64,000 bases of DNA, taken from NCBI RefSeq assembly GCF_023272795.1, contig NZ_CP096829.1, positions 4,712,001 through 4,776,000 on the forward strand, written 5' to 3'. Source of the DNA: Flavobacterium humidisoli (GTDB taxonomy: Bacteria; Bacteroidota; Bacteroidia; Flavobacteriales; Flavobacteriaceae). Made by a program: the position numbers and the translations under genes. Positions 27,185 to 36,236 of the stretch are shown piece after piece (the stretch's first letter is position 1; each line of letters begins with the position of its first letter). Under the pieces are notes generated by a model, which was given only the letters and a program-made list of their open reading frames with translations, was not told where the DNA came from and made no database searches.

Positions 27185-28024
27185 TTATCTTAAATCAGTG
27201 ATTTTACAAACATCCATATCCCCGTAATCTAAGTTTTCTCCCGCCATTCCCCAGATAAAAGTATAATTGCTGGTTCCAGAACCTGAGTGAATCGACCAAG
27301 GCGGAGAAATTACTGCTTGGTGATTGTTCATCCAGATATGTCTTGTTTCCTGTGGCTGTCCCATAAAATGGCAAACCGCTTGATCTTGAGGAATATCCAA
27401 ATAGAAATACACTTCCATTCTACGATCGTGAACGTGCGCTGGCATTGTATTCCAAACACTTCCCGGTTTCAACTCTGTCATTCCCATCTGCAATTGGCAA
27501 GTAGTAACCACGCTGCCAATAATCATTTGGTTTACGGTACGGTGGTTTGCCGTTTCCATTGTTCCCAATTGCAATTTATTAGCTTCAGCTAAACTTACTT
27601 TCTTAGTAGGATAAGTGGTATGCGCCGGTGCAGAATTTAAATAGAATTTAGCAGGATTGTTTTTGTCGTCACTTTTAAAAACCACATCTTTATTTCCAGC
27701 TCCGATATACAAAGCATCTTTAAAACCTAACTCATAAGTTGTTCCTTCTACTACAACAGAACCGCTTCCTCCAACATTGATGATACCTAACTCTCGACGC
27801 TCTAAAAAATAAGGCGCTTTTAACGGGTCAATTGTTTCTAGAGTCAAATCGCCTTTTACAGGAACTGCAGAACCTGCAATGTATCTATCGTAATGTGAAT
27901 AAACCAATACCACTTCATCTTCCTGCATTAAGTCATCAATTAAGAATTCTTCTCTCAATTGCTGTGTATCATACTTTTTTACTGCTTCAGGGCTTGACGC
28001 GTATCTTGAACTATATTTTGTCAT
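27185..28024 (-). CDS. kduI: 5-keto-4-deoxyuronate isomerase
   Basis: A cupin-fold zinc isomerase of 279 residues converting 4-deoxy-L-threo-5-hexosulose uronate, the spontaneous product of unsaturated galacturonate, to 2,5-diketo-3-deoxygluconate. Probable metal ligands lie in PAHVHDRRMEVYFY near residue 196 and in the PPWSIHSGSGTSNYTFIWGM block near 242. It is the first gene of the catabolic operon, with an operator-promoter just upstream (28038-28059). Full length compared with KduI of other bacteria. Confidence 0.96.
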   Translation of the reverse strand: MTKYSSRYASSPEAVKKYDTQQLREEFLIDDLMQEDEVVLVYSHYDRYIAGSAVPVKGDLTLETIDPLKAPYFLERRELGIINVGGSGSVVVEGTTYELGFKDALYIGAGNKDVVFKSDDKNNPAKFYLNSAPAHTTYPTKKVSLAEANKLQLGTMETANHRTVNQMIIGSVVTTCQLQMGMTELKPGSVWNTMPAHVHDRRMEVYFYLDIPQDQAVCHFMGQPQETRHIWMNNHQAVISPPWSIHSGSGTSNYTFIWGMAGENLDYGDMDVCKITDLR

Positions 28025-28037
28025 AATTTTAAATTAA

Positions 28038-28059
28038 TGTAATCGATTGCACAAAATTA
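28038..28059 (-). promoter_or_regulatory. kduI operator and -7 element
   Basis: TGTAATCGATTGCA (28038-28051) is the regulon palindrome with one changed position. It directly abuts a minus-strand TAATTTTG (28052-28059), a perfect TAnnTTTG. The -33 region is poor. The layout equals that at the GH28 and transporter promoters. Confidence 0.78.
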
Positions 28060-28122
28060 TATTTTTATATTTAAATAGCATAATTGAAACGAAAAAAATA
28101 TTTCAATTCTGTTCATTTTTCT

Positions 28123-29592
28123 TTATAAATCAGTTATTGGGCTATATTTCGGAACCAATGATTTCATTACAATCCAACCCGTTAAGTAGCAAACAGCACA
28201 AATTGAGAAAATGATAAAATATCCAGCCTCAATTCCTTTGAATCCCATAAAGACCATATTGGTATCTTTTGCATAATCAAACAATACTCCAGATCCTTTA
28301 TTAATCAATGTTGAACCCACACCACCTGCTAAACCTCCAATTCCTGTAATGGTTGCAATGGCTTTTTTAGGGAACATATCTCCTACAGTTGTAAAAATAT
28401 TTGCCGACCAAGATTGGTGAGCCGCACCTGCAATTCCGATAATAATAACCGGAACCCAGTAACTGATATATCCTAAAGGCTGTGCGATTAAAGCTAATAA
28501 TGGGAAAAATGCAAAAATTAGCATTGCTCTCATTCTTCCTTCGTATGGATTCATTCCTTTTTTCTCTACGAAATAAGTTGGAAGCCATCCTCCAATAATT
28601 GATAATAATGTAATCATGTAAAGCACAAACAAAGGAAGAGCAGCCTCTGTAGAATCCATTCCGTAAACAGAGCTTAAATAAGCTGGAGTCCAGAATAAAA
28701 AGAACCACCAAACACCATCTGTCATGAATTTACCGAATGCAAAAGCCCAAGTTTGTTTGTATTTAAAACATTCCATTAAAGAAACTTTTGAAGTCGTTTC
28801 TGGCACATAACCAACTAATTTGCTGTCGGCAATATCGTCTTGCTGAATATAAGCCAATTCTTCTGGTGTAACTTTGGAATGTTTCTCTGGCTTATCGTAC
28901 ATAAACATCCAAAATCCCATCCAGACAAATCCTAAAGCTCCAATGATGATGAAAGACATTTCCCAACCAAAAGATTTTGCAATAAACGGAATTGTAATTG
29001 GCGCCGCTAAAGCTCCAACTGTTGCTCCTGCATTGAAAATACTAGTTGCAAAAGCTCTGTCTTTTTTAGGAAAATATTCTGCTGTTGTTTTAATTGCCGC
29101 AGGAAAGTTTCCTGCTTCTCCAACTGCCAAAACGAAACGAGCAAAAATAAACAAAGCCACACTTACATTGATTACCAATGCTGTATCGCTTATTGTACCA
29201 ATTATTTCTTTTGAACCATGAAAACCAACAAACCATTCTCCTGCAATAATTCCTGAAGTTGCAATACCGCAGAAAGCGTGAAGACAAGCTCCTACAGACC
29301 AAATTCCGATTGCCCAAAGAAATCCTTTTTTAGTATCCAACCAATCTACAAATCTTCCCGCAAACAATAATGACACTGCGTAAAAAATAGAAAATAAAGC
29401 GGTAATATTTCCGTAGTCGTTATTGGTCCAGTGGAATTCTGGCGCGATAAAATCGCTCCATGTTAACGAAAGTACTTGTCTATCCAAGTAATTGATTGTA
29501 GTTGCAAAAAACAGCAATGCACAAATACTCCAACGGTATTTTCCTGTAGTTTTAATGCCTTGATTTACTGCAACAGTTTCGGTTTGATTCAT
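28123..29592 (-). CDS. MFS hexuronate transporter (ExuT-like)
   Basis: A major facilitator protein of 489 residues with about 12 hydrophobic segments, related to the anion:cation symporter/ExuT group. The TM1 motif TTINYLDRQVLSLTW near 32 and GEAGNFPAAIKTTAEYFPKKDRAFATSIFNAGATVG near 155-190 are typical. It probably imports galacturonate or small uronates across the inner membrane to feed the cytosolic enzymes. It has its own operator-promoter and is separated by 98 nt, also containing an operator, from kduI downstream. Substrate assignment rests on family and context. ExuT is a tentative name. Confidence 0.87.
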   Translation of the reverse strand: MNQTETVAVNQGIKTTGKYRWSICALLFFATTINYLDRQVLSLTWSDFIAPEFHWTNNDYGNITALFSIFYAVSLLFAGRFVDWLDTKKGFLWAIGIWSVGACLHAFCGIATSGIIAGEWFVGFHGSKEIIGTISDTALVINVSVALFIFARFVLAVGEAGNFPAAIKTTAEYFPKKDRAFATSIFNAGATVGALAAPITIPFIAKSFGWEMSFIIIGALGFVWMGFWMFMYDKPEKHSKVTPEELAYIQQDDIADSKLVGYVPETTSKVSLMECFKYKQTWAFAFGKFMTDGVWWFFLFWTPAYLSSVYGMDSTEAALPLFVLYMITLLSIIGGWLPTYFVEKKGMNPYEGRMRAMLIFAFFPLLALIAQPLGYISYWVPVIIIGIAGAAHQSWSANIFTTVGDMFPKKAIATITGIGGLAGGVGSTLINKGSGVLFDYAKDTNMVFMGFKGIEAGYFIIFSICAVCYLTGWIVMKSLVPKYSPITDL

Positions 29593-29700
29593 AGTAAGTG
29601 GGTATTATAGTTTTGTAATTTTTGGTCATCTTAAAAGACTGTGTTTACTGCTTTCTAAAAATATTAAAATCAATAAATTAACACCTTCAAAGAAAACAAA
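29593..29700. other. 5' leader of the transporter gene
   Basis: An AT-rich untranslated leader between the transporter start codon and its operator; no gene or stable structure is apparent. Confidence 0.5.
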
Positions 29701-29745
29701 TGTAATCGATTGCACAAATATAGTTTTTAATCTGTACAATCCAAA
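29701..29745 (-). promoter_or_regulatory. transporter promoter with LacI-type operator
   Basis: On the minus strand, TTTGG (29741-29745), an 18-nt spacer and TATATTTG (29715-29722) match the -33/-7 promoter. The palindrome TGTAATCGATTGCA (29701-29714) abuts the -7 box exactly as at 18253 and 28038. The 18-nt string TGTAATCGATTGCACAAA is shared with the kduI site. Confidence 0.85.
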
Positions 29746-29827
29746 TAATATTGTGTAAAAAATTATTTTAGCTTCTAAAATAAACATAATACATAAAAAA
29801 AAGAATACAAAATTACACATTAAACAA

Positions 29828-29835
29828 TATATTTG
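29828..29835 (+). promoter_or_regulatory. candidate -7 element of the esterase gene
   Basis: TATATTTG is a perfect TAnnTTTG box on the plus strand, giving a leader of about 160 nt before the esterase start. No TTG -33 is seen at a suitable distance. GGCCATCGGTTGCA at 29933-29946 matches the regulon operator at only 10 of 14 positions. Confidence 0.4.
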
Positions 29836-29999
29836 TTAAAAGGTAGCGGGTGAAATTCATCCTTTTTAAGGGGTAAAATTGTCCTGAAATTTACAATTAA
29901 AAAAGTATTTCTTGTCAATTTTAATTAATTTAGGCCATCGGTTGCAATTTTTCGACGGAAAAACCTATACTATTACAAACCAAATAATTACAAACTAAA

Positions 30000-30938
30000 T
30001 TGAAAACTACAAAAACACAATTTTCAAGAGGAATTACATTGAGCTTTCTTCTTTTTTCAGGGCTATTTTCTATGAGTGCACAAAATCAAGTGATCCCGTT
30101 ATGGGATAAAATTCCAGATGAAGTAAAAGCAGGCAATTATAAAGAAAAACCAGAATTAAAAGACGGAAAAGTTCAAAGTACAAGCCAAGTCTCTATTCCT
30201 ACTTTGAGTATTTTTATTCCAAAAGAAGCAAAACCAAATCAGACTGCAGTTGTAATTTGTCCGGGTGGCGGTTACACACATTTAGCTTTTGACAAAGAAG
30301 GGACAAAAGTCGCTGAATGGTTTAATAGTTTAGGGATTGCCGCATTTGTCTTAAAATACAGAATGCCGACTGATTTAACGATGAAAAACAAAAACGTTGG
30401 ACCATTGCAAGATGCTCAGGAAGCCATTCGCTACGTAAGACAAAATGCAGCAAAATGGAATATTGATCCTAATAAAGTTGGAATTTTAGGTTTTTCTGCT
30501 GGAGGGCATTTGGCTTCAACGGCGTCAACTCATTATGATGATAAAATTTATGAATCTGCCTATAAAGTAAGCGCACGTCCTGATTTTTCTCTGCTGATTT
30601 ATCCTGTAATTTCTATGGAAAATGAAATTACACATAAAGGTTCTCAAACCAATTTACTTGGAGAAAACCCTTCAAAAGAGTTAATAGATTCTTTTTCGAA
30701 CGAAAAGAAAGTGACTTCTCAAACGCCTCCTACTTTCTTAATTCACGCTACAGATGATACTGTTGTTATACCAGAAAACAGCATTAATTACTATTTGGCG
30801 TTAAAGAAAAATGGAGTTTCAGCAGAGTTGCACATCTATGAAAAAGGCGGTCACGGATTTGGATTGGGTGTTGCGGACACTAGCAAATTTTGGACTAGAG
30901 ATTGTGCGGAATGGCTAAAGTCAAACGGATATAATTAA
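30000..30938 (+). CDS. secreted alpha/beta hydrolase (acetylxylan/pectin esterase-like)
   Basis: A 312-residue serine hydrolase with a signal peptide (cleavage near SMSAQ). Oxyanion-hole motif CPGGGYTHL near residue 87, nucleophile elbow GFSAGGHLAS near 160, Asp in DDTVV near 251 and His in KGGHGFG near 280. The start is a TTG; no ATG gives a complete signal peptide, so TTG is accepted. It is alone on the plus strand, flanked by the uronate transporter and the iron locus, and followed by a terminator. A deacetylase of plant polysaccharide is likely by family and neighbourhood; substrate uncertain. Confidence 0.83.
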   Translation: MKTTKTQFSRGITLSFLLFSGLFSMSAQNQVIPLWDKIPDEVKAGNYKEKPELKDGKVQSTSQVSIPTLSIFIPKEAKPNQTAVVICPGGGYTHLAFDKEGTKVAEWFNSLGIAAFVLKYRMPTDLTMKNKNVGPLQDAQEAIRYVRQNAAKWNIDPNKVGILGFSAGGHLASTASTHYDDKIYESAYKVSARPDFSLLIYPVISMENEITHKGSQTNLLGENPSKELIDSFSNEKKVTSQTPPTFLIHATDDTVVIPENSINYYLALKKNGVSAELHIYEKGGHGFGLGVADTSKFWTRDCAEWLKSNGYN

Positions 30939-30944
30939 AAACAG

Positions 30945-30974
30945 AAAGGCAAAACTTTTACAAGTTTTGCCTTT
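30945..30974 (+). terminator. terminator of the esterase gene
   Basis: AAAGGCAAAACTT, loop TTAC, and AAGTTTTGCCTTT with T at the end form a 13-bp stem 7 nt after the stop. A 17-nt A run follows at 30979-30995. Confidence 0.88.
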
Positions 30975-31022
30975 TATCAAAAAAAAAAAAAAAAAGGAAT
31001 TATAGAAACCAATTTAATATGT

Positions 31023-32444
31023 TTAAGCAGTAATTTCTTGTTCTGCTGTATTTTTCAATTTAGGAGCGGGAATTGCTTTACTTGCTACTTTTGGTTTTGG
31101 AGCGGGTTTCTTTTTACCAAATTTCTGTTTTCCCCACCAGATAATAAATCCTGTAATTGGTAAACTGGCTGAAATTAAACTGGCCAAAAATGCAATAATT
31201 TTACCCGTAAGTCCAAGAACGCTTCCTACGTGAATATCATAATTCATACGTCGAATCTTGTCTGGAATATTGGCTTCGATATACTTTCCTGAAAAAGGAG
31301 TTTTAATCGAAATTTCCTTCAAGCTTTGCTGATCAAAACTATATCGGTCCATATTGTAAAAGGTGTTTTTTTGTTTGTAAACAAAGGCACCAATCGGATC
31401 CGCCGGTTTTCCTGGAATACTAATCATAATTCCGGCTGCCTGAGGATTTTCTTTTCTTAAATTCAATAAAACCTTATCGGCTGTTGTGATATTAAATGCT
31501 GCCACATTGGTTGTGTCAGATTTTGGAGACTCGCGGTTTTCAACCAAAGGTTTTCCGCCAGATGTCACCCAATATAAAGATTTACTCCACCATCCAAAAC
31601 TCCATACTAAGCCCGTTACAGCAATAAAAAACAGGAAAATACAGCTGTAAAAACCGAATACATTATGCATGTCATAATTAACACGTTTAAAGCTGGCGTC
31701 CCATTTAATTTTAAAACTTTTATCTATAATGGATTTAATCCATTTTGTTGGCCACCATAAAACGATGCCTGAAATTAATAATACAACGAAAATTAAAACT
31801 GCAACCCCAACGATTGGTCTTCCAATATCATAAGGAAGCCATAATGCACGGTGTCCGTTTAAAATCCATCTGAAAAAATCTGGTGAATCTCCTCTAGAAA
31901 AAGTCTTCACATTTAATATTTCACCCGTATACGGATTCATATAAACACTTATAAAAGTACCGTTTCTTCTTCCTCCTTTGCCTTTCTTTTCCTTACCTTT
32001 TCCTTTTTCGCCAGGTTTTCCTTGAGGTTTCAGTTCAGATTTTGCCTTTTCTTTATTTTGGGCTAGCTCTTTTTTTCTTTCACCTCTTTTTTGTTCTCCT
32101 TTTTCACCTTCTTCTTTTTTCTCTACAAAATAACCTACAATCGCAGCTTCATCTTTTGCACCAAAAGTGACACTGGTAGCTTTTTTATCTTTCATTTTTT
32201 TATCTGCAATCGAAACCAATTGGGATGGCAGTAAAAATGCTTCTTTCTGAGGTTTTACAAAACGCCAGTCTTCTATAAAATCTTTTATTTCATTTTCGAA
32301 AACATAAATACAGCCTGTAAGACTGACAATAACTACAATAATTCCAGATGCCAAACCGAGCCACAAATGCAGCCAAGCCATGATGCGCTTAAAAAGCGAC
32401 TTTTTACTTTTTTTCTTATTATTTGGTTTTGAAGAAGAAAACAT
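31023..32444 (-). CDS. PepSY-domain inner-membrane protein
   Basis: A 473-residue membrane protein of the PepSY_TM family, found with ferric-siderophore receptors and thought to help iron reduction or release in the periplasm. Four membrane segments are visible at about 27-50, 208-230, 262-285 and 403-425, each beside conserved His motifs (WLHLWLG, GHRALWLPYD, YDMHNVFGFY, YDIHVGS). An unusual highly charged Lys/Glu/Gly linker fills about residues 113-165, and a Pro/Lys-rich tail ends the protein. It lies 73 nt after the DUF4374 gene, with a strong terminator between. Confidence 0.86.
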   Translation of the reverse strand: MFSSSKPNNKKKSKKSLFKRIMAWLHLWLGLASGIIVVIVSLTGCIYVFENEIKDFIEDWRFVKPQKEAFLLPSQLVSIADKKMKDKKATSVTFGAKDEAAIVGYFVEKKEEGEKGEQKRGERKKELAQNKEKAKSELKPQGKPGEKGKGKEKKGKGGRRNGTFISVYMNPYTGEILNVKTFSRGDSPDFFRWILNGHRALWLPYDIGRPIVGVAVLIFVVLLISGIVLWWPTKWIKSIIDKSFKIKWDASFKRVNYDMHNVFGFYSCIFLFFIAVTGLVWSFGWWSKSLYWVTSGGKPLVENRESPKSDTTNVAAFNITTADKVLLNLRKENPQAAGIMISIPGKPADPIGAFVYKQKNTFYNMDRYSFDQQSLKEISIKTPFSGKYIEANIPDKIRRMNYDIHVGSVLGLTGKIIAFLASLISASLPITGFIIWWGKQKFGKKKPAPKPKVASKAIPAPKLKNTAEQEITA

Positions 32445-32469
32445 AATTGGATAGATAAATAGGATAAAT

Positions 32470-32507
32470 AAAAAAACCGCAAGTCCTCATCAAATAAGGA
32501 CTTACGG
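32470..32507 (-). terminator. intrinsic terminator inside the iron-uptake cluster
   Basis: On the minus strand an 11-bp stem (arms CCGTAAGTCCT and AGGACTTGCGG, one mismatch) is followed by TTTTTTT. It begins 11 nt after the DUF4374 stop and lies before the PepSY gene, so read-through there is limited or the PepSY gene has its own promoter. Confidence 0.85.
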
Positions 32508-32517
32508 CAAAAAAATA

Positions 32518-33750
32518 TTAGTATTTTAATTTTTGGATTGCAGTAATTTGTCCGCCTTCAACTTTCATACCTTTTGTTGCAACAGCAGTTGTACCGTTGA
32601 TTGAGTAAATCCAGTTTCCGTCAGGAGTATTAATACCTACAATTGCAGAGCTTCCATCTTCTGAAGTAATATTGTAACGGCTAGTCACAGAAGTTAATGT
32701 TTCTGGAGCACCTGTTACCCAAGTAAACGTTTGGTTGTAAACATCTGCAATTGCCATTTTAACTGCACCATTGTTTTTTCCAACATTTCCATACATTAAC
32801 AATAAGAATTTACCTTTTGAAATGTAGCTTGTAGAAGAAATTTTATATCCGCCAGATTTTTCTTGAACATTAAAGAAGTACGTTTTATCAAACTCTGTAG
32901 TTCCTTTTTTGATTCTCACAACCGCAGAAGGTTTTGTAGAAGTCATTACAGCATTGCTTGTAGCAATCGCTCCAGAGAAACCGTAAGCATCTCCATTTTC
33001 ATCTTGAAATAATCCATTTGTAAAATAAGCTCCTAAATAACTGGTACGGTTATCTTTGATTACTTTTTCTAACTTCAATTCTGGGTAGTTGTAAACAGCA
33101 ACCCAAGTACTATCTGGATTCGCAGTTCCGAAGTTGTCTACACCATCTCCTTTAATACTCATATAAGGCATGTACACTTTATCTCCAACTTGAGTTGCCC
33201 AAGTAAAGAAAGCTCTTTCTCCATTTTTAGCCAGTACTTTAGTATCTTGTTGAGCCTCACCTGTAATAAGTGATTTTGTAGCATCAATTTTGTACATAGA
33301 AGCAATAGAAGCACCACTTCTTGGAACTTTAATCGTTAAAATATCTTGGTTTACAGCAGCAAATACGTGTACCGTTTCTGCTTGAAAGTCAGATTTCTTA
33401 ACTAGTTTCCCTTCAGAGTTTAAGTTATAAGTTGTAACAGCTCCTGGGTTTCCTTGTCCGTAAAGTAAACTAAAGAAATTGTTTTGTGCTGTAATGTAAT
33501 AACGATATGTTCCGTCTTGCTCCAATCCGTTTCCTGTAGTTGTGATAACTCCAGTAGAGACATCATCTGCAGTTAATAAATAATCTGCAATTCCTGCTGC
33601 TCCCGTTGTTGCAGTAATAATATATTTAGTTTTTCCTGTATCGTTTCCTCCGCCAGTTTCACCTCCTGATTTATCAGAATCACTACTGCAAGAAAATGCT
33701 GTAAAAGCTAAAACAGCTGATAATAAAGCTAATGTTGTACTTTTTTTCAT
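32518..33750 (-). CDS. DUF4374 lipoprotein
   Basis: A 410-residue lipoprotein with signal ending AFSC (Cys21), then a Ser/Gly/Asp-rich linker (about 22-42) and a beta-rich body that looks like a propeller. Matches the DUF4374 family, which commonly accompanies TonB-dependent receptors and PepSY proteins in Bacteroidota and may bind the siderophore or metal complex at the surface. It follows the receptor gene by 25 nt. The biochemical role is unknown. Confidence 0.8.
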   Translation of the reverse strand: MKKSTTLALLSAVLAFTAFSCSSDSDKSGGETGGGNDTGKTKYIITATTGAAGIADYLLTADDVSTGVITTTGNGLEQDGTYRYYITAQNNFFSLLYGQGNPGAVTTYNLNSEGKLVKKSDFQAETVHVFAAVNQDILTIKVPRSGASIASMYKIDATKSLITGEAQQDTKVLAKNGERAFFTWATQVGDKVYMPYMSIKGDGVDNFGTANPDSTWVAVYNYPELKLEKVIKDNRTSYLGAYFTNGLFQDENGDAYGFSGAIATSNAVMTSTKPSAVVRIKKGTTEFDKTYFFNVQEKSGGYKISSTSYISKGKFLLLMYGNVGKNNGAVKMAIADVYNQTFTWVTGAPETLTSVTSRYNITSEDGSSAIVGINTPDGNWIYSINGTTAVATKGMKVEGGQITAIQKLKY

Positions 33751-33775
33751 TGTATTATGGTGTTTGTATTAAAAT

Positions 33776-36175
33776 TTAATTATTTGATTTACTGAAGTAA
33801 TATCTCAACTTGATGTAAAAAGCTCTACTTGGTTTTTGTAATGAGAAATTGTCGTAAAGCTTATTATCTAAAAGGTTTTTACATTCTAAAGCAATATTGT
33901 ATTTTCCGTTTGCCATAGTATAAACTGCATTCAAATCATGGCTAAACTGCTGCGGAATTTCCAATTTGCTGTCTTTGCTTCCCATACTTGGCCAAGACAA
34001 ATAGTATGTATGCACATAAAGCAAGTTGTAACCAACAGAAAGATTGTTACCTTTTTTCCAAACATTATTAAAGAACATGGTCGCATCTGCATTACCAAAT
34101 AAATAAGGCATATTCGGAATTCTGTCATTATAAAAAGGAGATACGTAGTTCTGATTAGGCTCGTACATTGTTTTATTTCTAATGTTCTGGTATGTAGCAT
34201 TGAAACCGGCAGTAAAACGATTTCCGTATGAATATCTTACCTCACCATCAATACCATAATTCGTCACTTTTCCCTGATTGACATTTGTCGTCATGGTTTG
34301 GTTATTATTCAATGTCGGACGAATAAAATCTACAGCATTTCTATGCAAAAGATTTACATCAAATGATAAAGCATTCTTTTCGCTGAAACTCGTCTGATAG
34401 CTTGCTCCTAAATTATAGTTGTTACTAGATTCTGGTTTCAAAGAAAGATTTCCTTCTAAATTATCATTAACATTACCAAAGATTTCCTCTGGAGTTGGCA
34501 ACCTATAAGTCTTTTCATAAGAGGCTTTAATCTGCAGATTACGTTTTACATAATAACTCGTAGCCGCTCCATAACCAGTTGTAGAAGTATGGTCTACATA
34601 TTTCTGATAAGCAATGTCTCCTGTAGCTCCTGAAGGATTGTAACTTCTTGAATAAGTAGTTTTTAATGAATAGTCTTTTAGAAACACAGAAGTACTCCAC
34701 TTGTCATTATAATCTAATTTATACCCCAATCCTAAAACATTTTTTTGCGTTTTTTTAGGCTGTTTATAAACCAAGGATTCAGGGACCAACTCGTCACTTT
34801 CTTTACGGTCGAAGGTATTAAACGTATTATTGACCATAAACGAGTGTCGCTCATTAAGCGTATACGTTGCATTTGCAGTTGCTATACCATTGTTGTTGTA
34901 GAACTTACGAAGCGTACGGCTTCTCTCTCCTCCCGCTCCTTCATATTGTTTGTAGTCGCCAAACCAATTGTATCTTCTAAAAACGGTATCAATATTCTGC
35001 TCGTAACCAAAATTGTAATTCCCTGTAACATTCACGTTCAGTCCTTTGGTAAACAAGTCTTTTACCTGATATTTTAACGTTGGCATTACGATGCTTCCTT
35101 TTCTGTAAATCTCACCAAACACACTTACCATCCTAGCGCCTGTCTGAATATCAGCTTTATTCTCTCCTCCAGTGAAACCAATCATTAATTTATCTGCATA
35201 TTTTTTTCCGGTTATCCCGACATTTACAATCACTGTCTCGTTACGGTATTTATCATGGAAACGTCTTACTCTCTGATTTGGGAAATAAGCGCCCGTATTT
35301 AAATCGGCTACATCTACATTTACCCAATAATTGTTATCTGAATAGTTCTGAAAAGCATTAATTTCTGTTGTAAAACCGCTTTTTGCCGTATAACCTGCGT
35401 TTATGCTTGAACGATGTGTATTAAAAGATCCAAATGAATAAGAAGCATCTACAAAAGTTCTTGGTTTACTATTCGTTACAATATTTATTGCTCCACCCAA
35501 AGCATCTCCTCCTAACCAAATTGGCACAACCCCTTTGTACACTTCTACACGATCTGCCAAATTGATCGGAATATTATTCATCTGAAAAGAAGAACCAAAA
35601 TTATCCATCGGAACTCCGTCAATAAAAACTTTAATCTGATTTCCTGAGAATCCGTTTATAGAAAGCTCCGATCTAGAACCTACTCCACCTGCTTCACGGT
35701 TACGAACACCAGAAACACGGTCCAAAGCATGTGATAAATCTAAAGTTGAGTTGTGTAGCTTTTTAGCATCAATTGCAGTTACACTATAAGATTGTTTATT
35801 TACTTTGTCCGTTTGAGATCTTCCCAAAACGGTTACACTTTCTAACTCCTGCAATTCGCCTTCCATTTTAATTGAAAGATCCAAATTGCCTGAAATTTCA
35901 ATCTGTTTTTTCTGAACTGCAAATCCCATTGCTGAGATTTTTAATGTATGTTTTCCTGATGGTACATTTTTAAAAATATAGGTTCCGTTTTCATCTGAAA
36001 TAACACTTAAACCTGTTTTTTCGATGACAACTGTTGCAAACGGAATTGTTTCTCCAGAATTTCCAACAACTTTTCCAGATACTGTGAAACCTTGATTTTG
36101 CTGGGAAAATGATAAGAACGTGGTTAGAAAAAATAAACTGGCAAATAAAAATTTTTGAGTTGATATATCTTTAAT
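33776..36175 (-). CDS. TonB-dependent receptor (siderophore-type), non-canonical start
   Basis: An outer-membrane receptor of about 799 residues, likely for a ferric siderophore. From an internal Met at 35929 it has 717 residues, but the frame stays open upstream and encodes a signal peptide (FLFASLFFLTTFLSFSQ) and a complete carboxypeptidase-regulatory-like domain, so translation must start earlier. No in-frame ATG, GTG or TTG exists between the upstream stop (about 36281) and there; ATT at 36175 or ATA at 36166 are the best placed, and I use ATT. The plug (LDLSHALDRVSGV, DGVPMDNFGSSF, GGDALGGAINIVTN) and a barrel ending in IKLRYYFSKSNN follow. It heads the DUF4374 gene. Confidence 0.85.
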   Translation of the reverse strand: MKDISTQKFLFASLFFLTTFLSFSQQNQGFTVSGKVVGNSGETIPFATVVIEKTGLSVISDENGTYIFKNVPSGKHTLKISAMGFAVQKKQIEISGNLDLSIKMEGELQELESVTVLGRSQTDKVNKQSYSVTAIDAKKLHNSTLDLSHALDRVSGVRNREAGGVGSRSELSINGFSGNQIKVFIDGVPMDNFGSSFQMNNIPINLADRVEVYKGVVPIWLGGDALGGAINIVTNSKPRTFVDASYSFGSFNTHRSSINAGYTAKSGFTTEINAFQNYSDNNYWVNVDVADLNTGAYFPNQRVRRFHDKYRNETVIVNVGITGKKYADKLMIGFTGGENKADIQTGARMVSVFGEIYRKGSIVMPTLKYQVKDLFTKGLNVNVTGNYNFGYEQNIDTVFRRYNWFGDYKQYEGAGGERSRTLRKFYNNNGIATANATYTLNERHSFMVNNTFNTFDRKESDELVPESLVYKQPKKTQKNVLGLGYKLDYNDKWSTSVFLKDYSLKTTYSRSYNPSGATGDIAYQKYVDHTSTTGYGAATSYYVKRNLQIKASYEKTYRLPTPEEIFGNVNDNLEGNLSLKPESSNNYNLGASYQTSFSEKNALSFDVNLLHRNAVDFIRPTLNNNQTMTTNVNQGKVTNYGIDGEVRYSYGNRFTAGFNATYQNIRNKTMYEPNQNYVSPFYNDRIPNMPYLFGNADATMFFNNVWKKGNNLSVGYNLLYVHTYYLSWPSMGSKDSKLEIPQQFSHDLNAVYTMANGKYNIALECKNLLDNKLYDNFSLQKPSRAFYIKLRYYFSKSNN

Positions 36176-36201
36176 TAGACTAATTATAAATAACTTTGCT
36201 G

Positions 36202-36209
36202 CAAAAGTA
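36202..36209 (-). promoter_or_regulatory. -7 element of the TonB receptor promoter
   Basis: Minus-strand TACTTTTG is a perfect TAnnTTTG, about 27 nt before the proposed ATT start. No TTG -33 is present at the usual spacing, which fits an activator-dependent promoter. A plus-strand TAACTTTG box (36191-36198) overlaps this area and could serve the divergent AraC gene. Confidence 0.6.
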
Positions 36210-36236
36210 CCATCAACGTCTCTAAAAAAGATAGGG

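Noticed and set aside
29626..29820. A 64-codon minus-strand frame between transporter and esterase
   Set aside because: It covers the transporter promoter and operator; composition is low-complexity.
29933..29946. A fifth LacI-type operator before the esterase
   Set aside because: Only 10 of 14 positions match and the site is not linked to the -7 box as in the other sites.
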